From contig DAOPJM010000021.1 of assembly GCA_035399665.1 (NCBI GenBank), forward strand, positions 1-31,819: 31,819 bases of DNA. The letters are read 5' to 3'. The DNA comes from DAOPJM01 sp035399665. GTDB taxonomy: Bacteria > Bacillota > Clostridia > Christensenellales > CAG-138. The translations under genes and the position numbers were made by a program. This document shows positions 1 through 7,797 of this stretch, in pieces. The notes beneath the pieces are model-generated. The model worked only from the letters and a program-made list of their open reading frames with translations. It did not search any database and had not been told where the DNA came from. Positions within the stretch are counted from its first letter, which is position 1, and every line of letters begins with the position of its first letter.

Positions 1-37
1 ATAGCAGTCAATCCCCGCTCCCACCATGACACCCCTT

Positions 38-113
38 ATCCCGCGCGGGAGCGCCCCCATTCCCCGCAAGCTTCTTTCAAGATCCTTCGGAGCTGTCGCT
101 CCTCAGGATGACA
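38..113 (+). repeat. REP-like dispersed element, copy A
   Basis: A GC-rich stretch with a GGGAGCGCCCCC segment is followed by GCAAGCTTCTTTCAAGATCC, TTCG, a variable GAGCTGTCGCTCC stretch and CAGGATGACA. The same order of blocks is found at 10127-10175 and, inverted, at 31488-31560 and 31571-31643. ATCCT and AGGAT can pair to close a short hairpin. It has no coding potential. The family assignment rests on comparison of copies within this window only. Confidence 0.75.
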
Positions 114-226
114 GCGGGGGTACGTTGGGAAACTAATTGTTATGACAAAGCGGGGGTACGTTGGGAAACTAATTGTTATGACAAAGCGGGGGTACGTTGG
201 AAGCTTATTATGACAGCGGGGGGATA
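110..226 (+). repeat. Tandem array of a 36-bp unit (about 3 copies)
   Basis: Units start at 114, 150 and 186, so the period is exactly 36 bp. Each contains GCGGGGGTACGTTGG followed by GAAACTAATTGTTATGACAAA. The first two copies are nearly identical, and the third diverges after GTACGTTGG. The array begins directly at the AGGATGACAG end of the adjoining REP-like element. There are no unique spacers, so it is not a CRISPR array. Between 227 and 352 I see no gene and no convincing terminator for coaE. Confidence 0.85.
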
Positions 227-352
227 TTATGATGATAGAGAGGGATTATTTCGAACACCTAACAGGCTCATGAGCGGCTATGCCACTTTGCCATCCTGAG
301 CTGTCGTGAAAGTTGATTTGCCTGTAACTTATTAGTCGGTTGGTCTGAATCC

Positions 353-970
353 TCAACCCTTCGGTTTTGTATCAATGCCGCACAGAAGGGTATACACCTG
401 CCTTGCGCGGGATTTCAGCTGTTCTATGTCGCCGTCGTTGTCTATCACTATGTCGGCGTACCTGCGCTTCTCTCCGTCCGAAAGCTGCGCCGCGATACGG
501 GCCTTCGCCTCCGCTTCCGAGCATTTGTCACGGCTCATAATCCTGCGCACACGCTCCTTTTCGTCCGACACCACCAAAACGACGGCGTTTACGTCGCTGA
601 CATTCCCGCTTTCGATGAGCAGCGGCACATCCCACACCACGGCGGGCGCGGTGCAGCTCTCCGAACGCTCGCGCATTGCCGAATACACATAGGGGTGAAT
701 AACCCCGTTCAAAAACTCAAGCTCCTTTTCGTCCGCGAACACGCGCCTTGCTATCTCGGCGCGGTTCATCCTGCCGCCGGGCTTCAATATCTCGTCCCCG
801 AAATGCGCCCTCACCGCGTCATAGCAGCTTGTTCCAACGTCCAACGCCGAGCGCGATATCTCGTCGGCATCCAAAACTACCGCCCCAAGCTCCTTCCACA
901 CCGCGCTGACCGTGGATTTTCCGGAGGCTATCCCCCCCGTCAAGCCTATCCTATATGCCCTGTCGCTCAT
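353..970 (-). CDS. coaE: Dephospho-CoA kinase
   Basis: CoaE phosphorylates the 3'-hydroxyl of the ribose of dephospho-CoA with ATP, the last step of coenzyme A synthesis in the cytosol. The 205-residue protein has the usual family length. It opens with a P-loop (GGIASGKST, residues 12-20) and continues with a DADEISR segment and the HP..Y region of the CoaE fold (IHPYV near residue 92). VPLLIESG is the conserved substrate-side motif. The start codon overlaps the polA stop (ATGA), so it is translationally coupled as the last gene of a uvrB-polA-coaE run. The polA-coaE pairing is common in Firmicutes. The assignment is secure; nothing unusual was seen in the protein. Confidence 0.95.
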   Translation of the reverse strand: MSDRAYRIGLTGGIASGKSTVSAVWKELGAVVLDADEISRSALDVGTSCYDAVRAHFGDEILKPGGRMNRAEIARRVFADEKELEFLNGVIHPYVYSAMRERSESCTAPAVVWDVPLLIESGNVSDVNAVVLVVSDEKERVRRIMSRDKCSEAEAKARIAAQLSDGEKRRYADIVIDNDGDIEQLKSRARQVYTLLCGIDTKPKG

Positions 971-3513
971 TTTGTCTCGTACCAGCTTTCCCCTTCCTTT
1001 ACATCGACCTCAAGCCTGACCTTCATACTCGCGACGTCGCTCATAATGCGTTCAAGCAGCTTATACACCTCGTCCGCCTCACTCCTTGGAGCGTCGATGA
1101 TTAGCTCGTCATGAACCTGAAGCACCAGCTTCGCGCCGTATCCGCCGTCCTTCAACGCCTTATGCACCCTCACCATGGCTATCTTGATGACGTCCGCCGC
1201 GCTTCCCTGTATCGGCATATTCATCGCCACCCTCTCCCCAAAGGAGCGTGTGACATAGTTGCCGCTTGCAAGCTCCGGCATGGGGCGCTTCCTATGGAAC
1301 AAGGTCTCGCAGTACCCAAGCTCCTTTGCCGTCCGCACGCTGTTTTCAAGGTAAGCCTTCACGCCCGGATAGCGCAGGAAGTAACGCTCGATATAGTACT
1401 TGGCCTGTTTTACGGGTATATTGAGATTGCGCGCAAGCCCGAAATCCGAAATTCCGTAGACTATGCCGAAGTTGACCGCCTTGGCCGCGCTTCGCTGCTC
1501 ACGCGTTACTTCATCGAGCGGCACATGGAACACCTCCGCCGCCGTCCTTTTGTGTATATCCTCCCCGCTGTTGAAGGCGTCAATAAAGCGTTCATCACCC
1601 GAAATATGCGCGAGCAGCCTAAGCTCTATCTGCGAATAGTCCGCGTCAATCAACACGTTTCCCTCGGAAGGCACGAACGCCTTGCGTATCTCACGCCCCT
1701 GCGCCGTGCGCACGGGGATGTTCTGAAGATTAGGCTCGGTGCTTGAGATCCTGCCCGTAGCCGCCACAAACTGCATAAACGAGCTGTGTATCCTGCCGTC
1801 CTCGCCGCGCTTGTTCAAAAGCCCCACAACAAATGTGCTGTCAAGCTTTGCGATGAACCGATACTCCAACACCTTTTCGACTATGGGGTTCAGCTCCTTC
1901 AGACCTTCAAGCGTGTCCGCGTCGGTGGAATAACCCGTTTTGGTCTTCTTGCCCTTGGGAAGTCCCAACTTCTCGAACAGTATGACCCCAAGCTGCTTGG
2001 GCGACAGTATGCTGAATTCCTCGCCCGCAAGCTCATATATCTCGGCCTTAAGCCCCTCCGCCTGAAGCGCAAACTCCTCATGCAGGCTCAAAAGCACGTC
2101 CTTGTCCACGCAAAAGCCCACTTGCTCCATGTCGTACAGCACAAAGGTAAGCGGCAGCTCCACCTCGCTGTAAAGCGCGGTAAGCTCGTTTCTCTCAAGC
2201 TCAGGCAGCATTCGCCGCTTTAGGGCGAACAAATCCGCGGCGGAACACTCGTCCGTATGCAGCCACTCGCGGCAAAGCGCCTCAAAGCCGGACGCGGGGC
2301 GGTTCGCGGACAGCAGATAGTCCGCAAGCTGCGCGTCAAAACCTATCTTGGCGGTTTCGGGGCGGTCGCCAAACAGCTTCTGCAATACCGCCTTGGCGCC
2401 GAAGCTGAGTATCTCGCAGTCATTGACCTTGGCGTAGTCGGACAGGAGCAAAAGGCAGTCCTCCCAGCTCACGAACTCGTCGAACAGCGTCTCGGCGGGC
2501 TTGACGCGGAAGCTCTCGTCCCCGCTAAACGCGAAGGAGGGCAGAGGCCCGAATACTATCGCAAGCTCCTTGGGCTTGTTTTTCAGCAACTCCCTTATGG
2601 GGGAAAGGTTCTCAAGCTCCGTGACGTGCGCGGTCTCGGCGTTCCTGACCTGCCTGCCGCGTGGCAGACGCTCCGCAATCCTGTTCAGCTCCAGCCCGCG
2701 AAGGCGTTCACGCCCCTCGCCCAAGCTCTCCGGGTCAAAGGCAAGGTCGTCAAGGGTAATTCCAAGCGGCACGTTCCTGTCTATCGTTCCCAAGCGCAGG
2801 GACAGCCGCGCAAGCTCCGCGCCGCCTTGCACCTTCTCGCCCAGCTTGCCCTTTATTTCGGCGGCGTGCTCAAGCACCCCGTCAAGCGAACCGTATTCAT
2901 TGAGCAGCTTCAGCGCGGTCTTGGGGCCGACGCCGGGTATGCCGGGGATGTTGTCGGAGCTGTCGCCCATGAGCGCCTTAAGCTCGACCATCTTTTCAGG
3001 GGGAAGTCCGAACTTCTCCTCGACCAAGGCGGGAGTGTACACGGTGACATCCGACATGCCCGTATGATTGATGACGACAGAGGTGTTGGAGCTTACAAGC
3101 TGAAGCGCGTCCCTGTCGCCCGTGGCAAGTATCACGGAGCAGCCCGCCTCATCGCCCATGCGCGCAATCGTGCCAAGGATATCGTCCGCTTCATAGGAAG
3201 CGAGGGACAGGCAATGCACTCCCATCTTCGGCAGCAGCTCACGAAGTTCCGCTATCTGACTTCTAAGGTCGTCGGGCGTGGGTGGGCGCCCCGCCTTGTA
3301 TTCGGGGTAAAAGCCGTGGCGGAAGGTGGGCGCGTGTTCGTCGAACGCGACGGTCAAATAGTCGGGCTTGCGCTCCAAGAGCTTTAAGAGCATGTCAAAA
3401 AAGCCGTGCAGCGCGCCTGTCGGCGTGCCGTCCTTGGCTGTAAGCTGGCTCATGGCAAAGTATGCGCGGTAGCACAGCGAGTTTCCGTCAATCGCGATGA
3501 TGAGTTTATCCAT
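967..3513 (-). CDS. polA: DNA polymerase I
   Basis: Pol I fills gaps and removes RNA primers in replication and excision repair. The 848-residue product has an N-terminal 5'-3' exonuclease (FEN-like) domain (about 1-290, with YEADDILGT and GDSSDNIPGIPGVGPKTA), a middle domain, and a family A polymerase domain. Motif A (DADYSQIELR) starts at about residue 623, motif B (RSAAKAVNFG) at about 674, and motif C (LQVHDE) at about 798. The middle domain lacks the D-x-E motif of an active 3'-5' exonuclease (LAIVFGPLP is in its place), so proofreading is probably absent, as in Bacillus Pol I. I chose the start at 3513 because AAGGAG lies 7 nt upstream and MDKLIIAIDG matches the family N-terminus; a TTG at 3549 is unlikely. 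It lies 75 bp after uvrB and overlaps coaE by 4 bp. Confidence 0.97.
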   Translation of the reverse strand: MDKLIIAIDGNSLCYRAYFAMSQLTAKDGTPTGALHGFFDMLLKLLERKPDYLTVAFDEHAPTFRHGFYPEYKAGRPPTPDDLRSQIAELRELLPKMGVHCLSLASYEADDILGTIARMGDEAGCSVILATGDRDALQLVSSNTSVVINHTGMSDVTVYTPALVEEKFGLPPEKMVELKALMGDSSDNIPGIPGVGPKTALKLLNEYGSLDGVLEHAAEIKGKLGEKVQGGAELARLSLRLGTIDRNVPLGITLDDLAFDPESLGEGRERLRGLELNRIAERLPRGRQVRNAETAHVTELENLSPIRELLKNKPKELAIVFGPLPSFAFSGDESFRVKPAETLFDEFVSWEDCLLLLSDYAKVNDCEILSFGAKAVLQKLFGDRPETAKIGFDAQLADYLLSANRPASGFEALCREWLHTDECSAADLFALKRRMLPELERNELTALYSEVELPLTFVLYDMEQVGFCVDKDVLLSLHEEFALQAEGLKAEIYELAGEEFSILSPKQLGVILFEKLGLPKGKKTKTGYSTDADTLEGLKELNPIVEKVLEYRFIAKLDSTFVVGLLNKRGEDGRIHSSFMQFVAATGRISSTEPNLQNIPVRTAQGREIRKAFVPSEGNVLIDADYSQIELRLLAHISGDERFIDAFNSGEDIHKRTAAEVFHVPLDEVTREQRSAAKAVNFGIVYGISDFGLARNLNIPVKQAKYYIERYFLRYPGVKAYLENSVRTAKELGYCETLFHRKRPMPELASGNYVTRSFGERVAMNMPIQGSAADVIKIAMVRVHKALKDGGYGAKLVLQVHDELIIDAPRSEADEVYKLLERIMSDVASMKVRLEVDVKEGESWYETK

Positions 3514-3588
3514 GCTTTCTCCTTTTATGTTGAGGGAATGAGGCGGCAAGGCTTTTCCTTGTCACTTCATTTATGAATTGCGCTGAGC

Positions 3589-5628
3589 CTACTTCCTTGT
3601 CTTGGCCCTTGCGCGCTTATGCGAACCTATCATGCCGGGCTTGCCCTTTCCGCCGCCGGATGAGGACGGGGAAACCGCCTCGCCATTGAGCTTGCGTATC
3701 ATGTCGCGCAGCTTCGCGGCCTGCTCGAAGTCCAGCTCCCGCGCACACTGCCGCATCTGCTCGGTCAAGAGGGCTATGCGCTCCTGCTTTTTGCGCTCGG
3801 AGAGCTGTTCGCGCTCCTCGGTGGGCGCACGGGATATGGAAAGTGTCTCCGCGACAGCCTTTTTTATGCTCGTTGGCGTAATGCCATGCTCCGTGTTGTA
3901 CGCCTCCTGCACCGTTCGTCTGCGGTTGGTCTCGTCTATGGCGCGGCGCATGGAACCGGTTATCACATCCGCGTAGAGTATTACGAAGCCGTCCACATTG
4001 CGCGCCGCCCTGCCTATGGTCTGAATAAGGCTGGTCTCGGAGCGCAAAAAGCCCTCCTTGTCCGCGTCAAGTATGGCGACAAGCCCTACCTCGGGCAGGT
4101 CAAGCCCCTCGCGCAGCAGGTTTATGCCCACAAGCGCGTCAAATTCGCCCAGGCGCAGGTCGCGAATAATCTCCATCCTGTCCATGGTGTCTATCTCGGA
4201 ATGCATATAGCGCACGCGCACCCCAAGACCGTCCATATACTCGGTCAGGTTCTCCGCCATGCGCTTCGTGAGCGTGGTAATGAGGGTGCGGTAACCCTTC
4301 TGCGCCTGCTTTTTGACCTCGGAAACGATGTCGTCAACCTGTCCTTCGATGGGGCGCACCTCCACACGCGGGTCAATAAGACCGGTCGGGCGTATGAGCT
4401 GCTCCGCGATATTGGACGCAAGCCCCAGTTCATAGGGCGCGGGCGTCGCGGAGACGCATATCATCTGATGAATCTTGTCGTTGAACTCGCTGAAGGTGAG
4501 AGGGCGGTTATCGTAAGCGGAGGGCAGCCTGAAGCCGTACTGCACAAGCGCGTCCTTTCGCGCTCGGTCGCCCTTGTACATCGCCGCGACTTGGGGCAGC
4601 GTTACATGGCTCTCGTCCACTATTAAAAGGAAGTCGTCGGGGAAGTAATCGATGAGGGTGTAGGGGGGGTCGCCGGGCTTGCGCCCGTCGAAGTAGCGCG
4701 AATAGTTCTCTATGCCGCTGCAATAGCCTATCTCAAGCATCATCTCGACGTCGTGGCGGGTGCGCGTGACTATGCGCTCCTCCTCCAAGGGCTTGCCTAT
4801 GTCTTGGTAGTACTTGGCGCGAAGGTCAAGGTCGCGCTCGATGTCCTTGACGGCGGCTTGCAGCTTGTCCGCGCCTGTGGCGTAGTGAGTGGCGGGAAAT
4901 ATCGCGGCGTGGGTAATGTCGCACAGTATCTCGCCCGTAACGGAGTGAAACTCGCTTAGCCGCTCTATCTCGTCCCCAAAGTAGCTCACCCTTATTGCCT
5001 TGCCCGAGAAGTTGGAAGGGTAGATATCCACAATATCGCCGTGGGAGCGGAAGGTGCCTCGGGTGAAATCGATGTCGCTGCGTTGGTATTGGATGTCGAT
5101 GAGGCGGCGCATGAGCGCCTCGCGGGGCAGCTCCATGCCCGGGCGCAGCGATATAGAGAGCTTGAGGTACTCGGTAGGGTCGCCTAAAGCGTATATGCAG
5201 GAGACGGACGCGACAATTATGACGTCGCGGCGCTCGTTTAGGGCGCAGGTCGCGCTGTGGCGAAGCTTGTCTATTTCGTCGTTGATGTTGATGGTCTTTT
5301 CTATGTAGGTGTCCGAAACGGCTATGTAGGCCTCAGGCTGATAGTAATCGTAGTAGGAGACGAAGTACTCGACCGCGCTGTCGGGGAAGAAGGCGGAAAG
5401 CTCCGCGTGAAGCTGTGACGCCAAGGTTTTGTTGTGGGCAAGGACGAGAGTCGGACGCTGTACACGCTCGATTACCTTGGCCATGGTATAGGTCTTGCCG
5501 CTTCCGGTGACGCCCAAAAGCACCTGTAAGGGGTCGCCCGAAAGGACGCCCTCCGATAGCGTGTTTATGGCTTGGGGCTGGTCGCCCTGCGGCTCAAAGG
5601 GGGAAACGACTTTGAAGCTGTTGTCCAT
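3589..5628 (-). CDS. uvrB: Excinuclease ABC subunit B
   Basis: UvrB is the damage-verifying helicase-like subunit of nucleotide excision repair. It receives DNA from UvrA and recruits UvrC. The 679-residue protein is full length. It shows Walker A GVTGSGKT (39-46), the beta-hairpin region rich in tyrosine (YYDYYQPEAY, about 92-101), a DESH helicase motif (338-341), a QTIGRAARN motif VI, and a C-terminal UVR motif (ELDFEQAAKLRDMIRKL) that binds UvrC. The tail is basic (SHKRARAKTRK). AAGGAG sits 5 nt before the ATG. A promoter lies just upstream (5667-5695). polA follows after 75 bp, linking incision and gap filling. No LexA-type palindrome was seen in the leader. Confidence 0.98.
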   Translation of the reverse strand: MDNSFKVVSPFEPQGDQPQAINTLSEGVLSGDPLQVLLGVTGSGKTYTMAKVIERVQRPTLVLAHNKTLASQLHAELSAFFPDSAVEYFVSYYDYYQPEAYIAVSDTYIEKTININDEIDKLRHSATCALNERRDVIIVASVSCIYALGDPTEYLKLSISLRPGMELPREALMRRLIDIQYQRSDIDFTRGTFRSHGDIVDIYPSNFSGKAIRVSYFGDEIERLSEFHSVTGEILCDITHAAIFPATHYATGADKLQAAVKDIERDLDLRAKYYQDIGKPLEEERIVTRTRHDVEMMLEIGYCSGIENYSRYFDGRKPGDPPYTLIDYFPDDFLLIVDESHVTLPQVAAMYKGDRARKDALVQYGFRLPSAYDNRPLTFSEFNDKIHQMICVSATPAPYELGLASNIAEQLIRPTGLIDPRVEVRPIEGQVDDIVSEVKKQAQKGYRTLITTLTKRMAENLTEYMDGLGVRVRYMHSEIDTMDRMEIIRDLRLGEFDALVGINLLREGLDLPEVGLVAILDADKEGFLRSETSLIQTIGRAARNVDGFVILYADVITGSMRRAIDETNRRRTVQEAYNTEHGITPTSIKKAVAETLSISRAPTEEREQLSERKKQERIALLTEQMRQCARELDFEQAAKLRDMIRKLNGEAVSPSSSGGGKGKPGMIGSHKRARAKTRK

Positions 5629-5666
5629 GTTCGCTCCTTAATAATGAAGATAATTCCACATATAAA

Positions 5667-5695
5667 ACTCTACCTTTTGCGCGGCGATTTGTCAA
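5667..5695 (-). promoter_or_regulatory. Promoter of uvrB-polA-coaE
   Basis: Read on the minus strand, TTGACA (5690-5695) is followed by a 17-bp spacer and TAGAGT (5667-5672). The -35 is a perfect match and the -10 matches 4 of 6. It lies about 40 bp before the uvrB start codon. Confidence 0.7.
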
Positions 5696-5721
5696 GCATA
5701 AACCCGTTTTGTAATCCTGTG

Positions 5722-5898
5722 CGTCAGTCGAAGGAGCTTGGTGAAAACTTGAAAGTCAAGGGGCGCTCCCCGTGCGCAACCCCCTTCGCAAACCCTTCGT
5801 GTCATCCAACTACGTTCCGCCGTCCCACCCCCGCTGTCATCCTGAGCGTAGTCGAAGGATCTTAGTGAAAACGCTAAAGTCAAGGGGCGCTCCCCGCA
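5722..5898 (-). repeat. Two REP-like copies with an intervening 35-bp unit
   Basis: Two direct copies share the block GAAGGA-[GC/TC]-TT, then (A/G)GTGAAAAC, AAAGTCAAGGGGCGCTCCCC. One spans about 5729-5772 and the other about 5834-5896. The second carries the full TGTCATCCTGAG head. Between them TGTCATC recurs at 5800 and 5835, which is the same roughly 35-bp periodicity seen in the arrays elsewhere in the window. This fills the 347-bp gap between uvrB and hup; I see no gene in it. Confidence 0.75.
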
Positions 5899-5927
5899 CA
5901 ACACCCTGTCCCGCGCTGTCAATACGC

Positions 5928-5956
5928 AAAAAAGCCGCTGCGACATGGCGGCGGCT
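5928..5956 (-). terminator. Rho-independent terminator of hup
   Basis: On the minus strand a 9-bp stem (arms 5948-5956 and 5933-5941, with one G-U pair) has a 6-nt loop and is followed by a six-T run (complement of 5928-5933). It starts 20 bp after the hup stop codon. Confidence 0.85.
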
Positions 5957-5975
5957 CTTTATAGGATGATAAAAC

Positions 5976-6248
5976 TTAGTTCAAGGAAGCCTTGAGGTTC
6001 TTGCTGGGCTTGAAGCTCATGCTGCGGCTGGCGGCGATCTCGATGACCTCACCGGTCATGGGGTTGTGGCCGGCGCGTGCGGGACGATCTTTTACTTCAA
6101 ACGCACCAAAGCCAACAACGGAAACCTTCTCGCCTGCTTTGAGCGTATTTGCTATGGTCTCGAAAACTGCGGTGACGGCCTTCTCGGCGTCCTTCTTGGT
6201 GATTGCATTTGACTCGGCAACCGCCGCGATCAATTCGGTCTTGTTCAT
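5976..6248 (-). CDS. hup: HU-family DNA-binding protein
   Basis: HU is a small basic nucleoid protein that binds and bends DNA as a dimer. The 90-residue length is typical. MNKTELIAAVAE opens the helical dimerisation part, GFGAFEVKDR marks the start of the beta arms, and ARAGHNPMTGE is the DNA-intercalating arm tip with its proline. It has an AGGAGG ribosome binding site 6 nt before the ATG, its own promoter (6281-6309) and its own terminator, so it is monocistronic. It lies just downstream of the YabM/YabN-like pair. In related Firmicutes an hup gene and small spo-cluster genes often follow yabN; the yabO/yabP/yabQ/divIC genes of that cluster are not here. Confidence 0.96.
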   Translation of the reverse strand: MNKTELIAAVAESNAITKKDAEKAVTAVFETIANTLKAGEKVSVVGFGAFEVKDRPARAGHNPMTGEVIEIAASRSMSFKPSKNLKASLN

Positions 6249-6280
6249 AATATCCTCCTGTCATTTATTGCGACTTTTTG

Positions 6281-6309
6281 ATTATAGCGACACTATCACA
6301 TAAAATCAA
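6281..6309 (-). promoter_or_regulatory. Promoter of hup
   Basis: On the minus strand TTGATT (6304-6309), a 17-bp spacer and TATAAT (6281-6286). The -10 is perfect. The -35 lies inside the promoter-proximal arm of the hairpin at 6302-6338, which is probably the terminator of the upstream operon. Confidence 0.8.
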
Positions 6310-6338
6310 GGGGTTTGCAAAATATTTTCCTTGATTTT
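6302..6338 (-). terminator. Probable terminator after the MazG-type gene
   Basis: Perfect 10-bp inverted repeat AAAATCAAGG / CCTTGATTTT with a 17-nt loop, 33 bp after the stop of the MazG-type gene. The 3' arm ends in TTTT but the following run is short (ATTTTATG), so efficiency is uncertain. It overlaps the -35 of the hup promoter. Confidence 0.6.
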
Positions 6339-6370
6339 ACGCTATTTTTTACCGATACGGCAATATATAT

Positions 6371-7795
6371 TCAATTATGTCCCTCTTGGAGTTTCACCCT
6401 GTCCCAATAAGCGTTCATCTCGTCAAGGTTCATGTTCTTCATGCTCTTGCCCTCCGACCGCATAAGCGCTTCCATGCGCTCGAAACGACAAATAAATTTG
6501 TCAGTCGCGGCGTTCGCGCAGTCCTCGCTGTCAAGTCCCAGCAGTCTTATCACGTTCACAACGGCAAACAGCAGGTCGCCCGCCTCGTCCGCCGCTTCGC
6601 CATGCTCGCCGCGCATCGCCTTGGACAGCTCCTCCGCTTCCTCATACACCTTGGGGAACGCTTCCGCGGCACAGCTCCAGTCGAACCGCGCCTTCCCCGC
6701 GCGCTTTTGCACCTTCTGGGCGCGAATTAGCGCGGACATATGCTTTGGCACACCCTTTAACGTCTCGGTGACGCTCACCGGCTTTTGTTCCTCCGCCTTG
6801 AGCTTGTCCCAATTAACAAGCACCTCGTCCGAGCCGCTGACCGTGACGTCTCCGAATATGTGCGGATGCCTGTGTATCAACTTTTTGACTATGCCGTCCG
6901 TGACGTCGCGCTCATCGAAGCGCCCGCCCTCAGCCGCGATCTCCGCGTGGAACACCACTTGCAGCAGCACGTCGCCCAGCTCCTCGCACATATGCGCGTC
7001 GTCCTTCTCGTCTATCGCGTCAAGCAGCTCGCAGCACTCCTCCGTCAAAGCGCGCATAAGGCTTTCGTGGCTCTGCTCCCTGTCCCAAGGGCAGCCGCCC
7101 GGCGCCCTCAGACGCCCCATGACATACGTCAGGTCGGCATAATCGTAGCTTTCGCGCCGCTCAAACGGCAGCGGCGGAACAAGCAGCACCGTTGTCGCGG
7201 CAAACCCGCTCCCGCGGTCAAGCTCGTACAGCTCAAGATGCTTCCTTATATATACGCCGTCCCTGCGCATGGACGCAAGCACTACCCCGTGATTGTCGGG
7301 GTACACCCTTGAGAGCTTCAGCTTGACCTCGCCCGCCATAAAAACGCTGTCCAGCTCCTGTATGAGCAAGGGCTTGTCCCTGTCCCACGCCCTTGGCAGC
7401 TCCCTTGCGGTGCAGCTTGTGCCGCACTGCGTCTCGGGGAAGGCGGCCTTGATGAACGACACGCCCGGCAGAACCTTAAGCTCGAAGCCGCGTTCGTCGG
7501 CAAGGCGGCGTATAGCCTCAAACTGCGCGAAGCAGCCGTCACCGGGGACGGCGTAGGCGCAGGAAGCTCCCGAACACAGCCTGTTTGCCACGGCCTCGTT
7601 GAGCGCGTCAAAGTCGGCGGCACTCTCGTACAGATCGTCCATGTCGCAGAATGACCTGCCGCTCTCCAGAACAGGCGCCGAGCAGGGCGACAGCTTGGTG
7701 GCAAGGTACAGCCTTTTGGCGCTGTTTAGCGCTTCAATGGAAGCCGCCGTCAGCGTCTTGGGCGTGGAAAGGGGAATTATTGTTATGGTTTTCAT
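6371..7795 (-). CDS. mazG: YabN-like protein: methylase-like domain plus MazG pyrophosphohydrolase
   Basis: The C-terminal half (about 230-470) is an all-alpha MazG nucleoside triphosphate pyrophosphohydrolase that hydrolyses NTPs to NMP and PPi. Two MazG repeats are visible. The first has EECCELLDAIDE followed by CEELGDVLLQVVFHAEIA, the Mg-binding EExxE...ExxD pattern. The second has YEEAEELSKAM and EAGDLLFAVVNV. RAPGGCPWDREQSH is the family's typical lead-in. The N-terminal half (1-215) resembles the tetrapyrrole methylase fold of YabN (YAVPGDG, LPGVSFIKAAF). However, the expected glycine-rich G-x-GPGD-type loop is replaced by PLSTPKTLT, so methyl transfer is doubtful. The start is 2 bp after the stop of the flippase gene, as in the Bacillus yabM-yabN order. 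Confidence 0.9.
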   Translation of the reverse strand: MKTITIIPLSTPKTLTAASIEALNSAKRLYLATKLSPCSAPVLESGRSFCDMDDLYESAADFDALNEAVANRLCSGASCAYAVPGDGCFAQFEAIRRLADERGFELKVLPGVSFIKAAFPETQCGTSCTARELPRAWDRDKPLLIQELDSVFMAGEVKLKLSRVYPDNHGVVLASMRRDGVYIRKHLELYELDRGSGFAATTVLLVPPLPFERRESYDYADLTYVMGRLRAPGGCPWDREQSHESLMRALTEECCELLDAIDEKDDAHMCEELGDVLLQVVFHAEIAAEGGRFDERDVTDGIVKKLIHRHPHIFGDVTVSGSDEVLVNWDKLKAEEQKPVSVTETLKGVPKHMSALIRAQKVQKRAGKARFDWSCAAEAFPKVYEEAEELSKAMRGEHGEAADEAGDLLFAVVNVIRLLGLDSEDCANAATDKFICRFERMEALMRSEGKSMKNMNLDEMNAYWDRVKLQEGHN

Positions 7796-7797
7796 CT

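Noticed and set aside
110..226. Possible CRISPR array (36-bp periodic repeats)
   Set aside because: The 36-bp units are directly contiguous with no unique spacers, the copies degrade at the end, and there are no cas genes in the window.
2257..3387. 376-codon open frame on the plus strand
   Set aside because: It lies wholly antisense to polA, which has all family motifs; long antisense frames are expected in GC-rich coding DNA.
5610..5700. LexA (SOS) box ahead of uvrB
   Set aside because: CGAAC is present near the start codon but the partner GTTCG half at the right spacing is not.
5692..5946. 84-codon minus-strand open frame between uvrB and hup
   Set aside because: It runs through two REP-like copies and the hup terminator, and the uvrB promoter lies at its 3' end.
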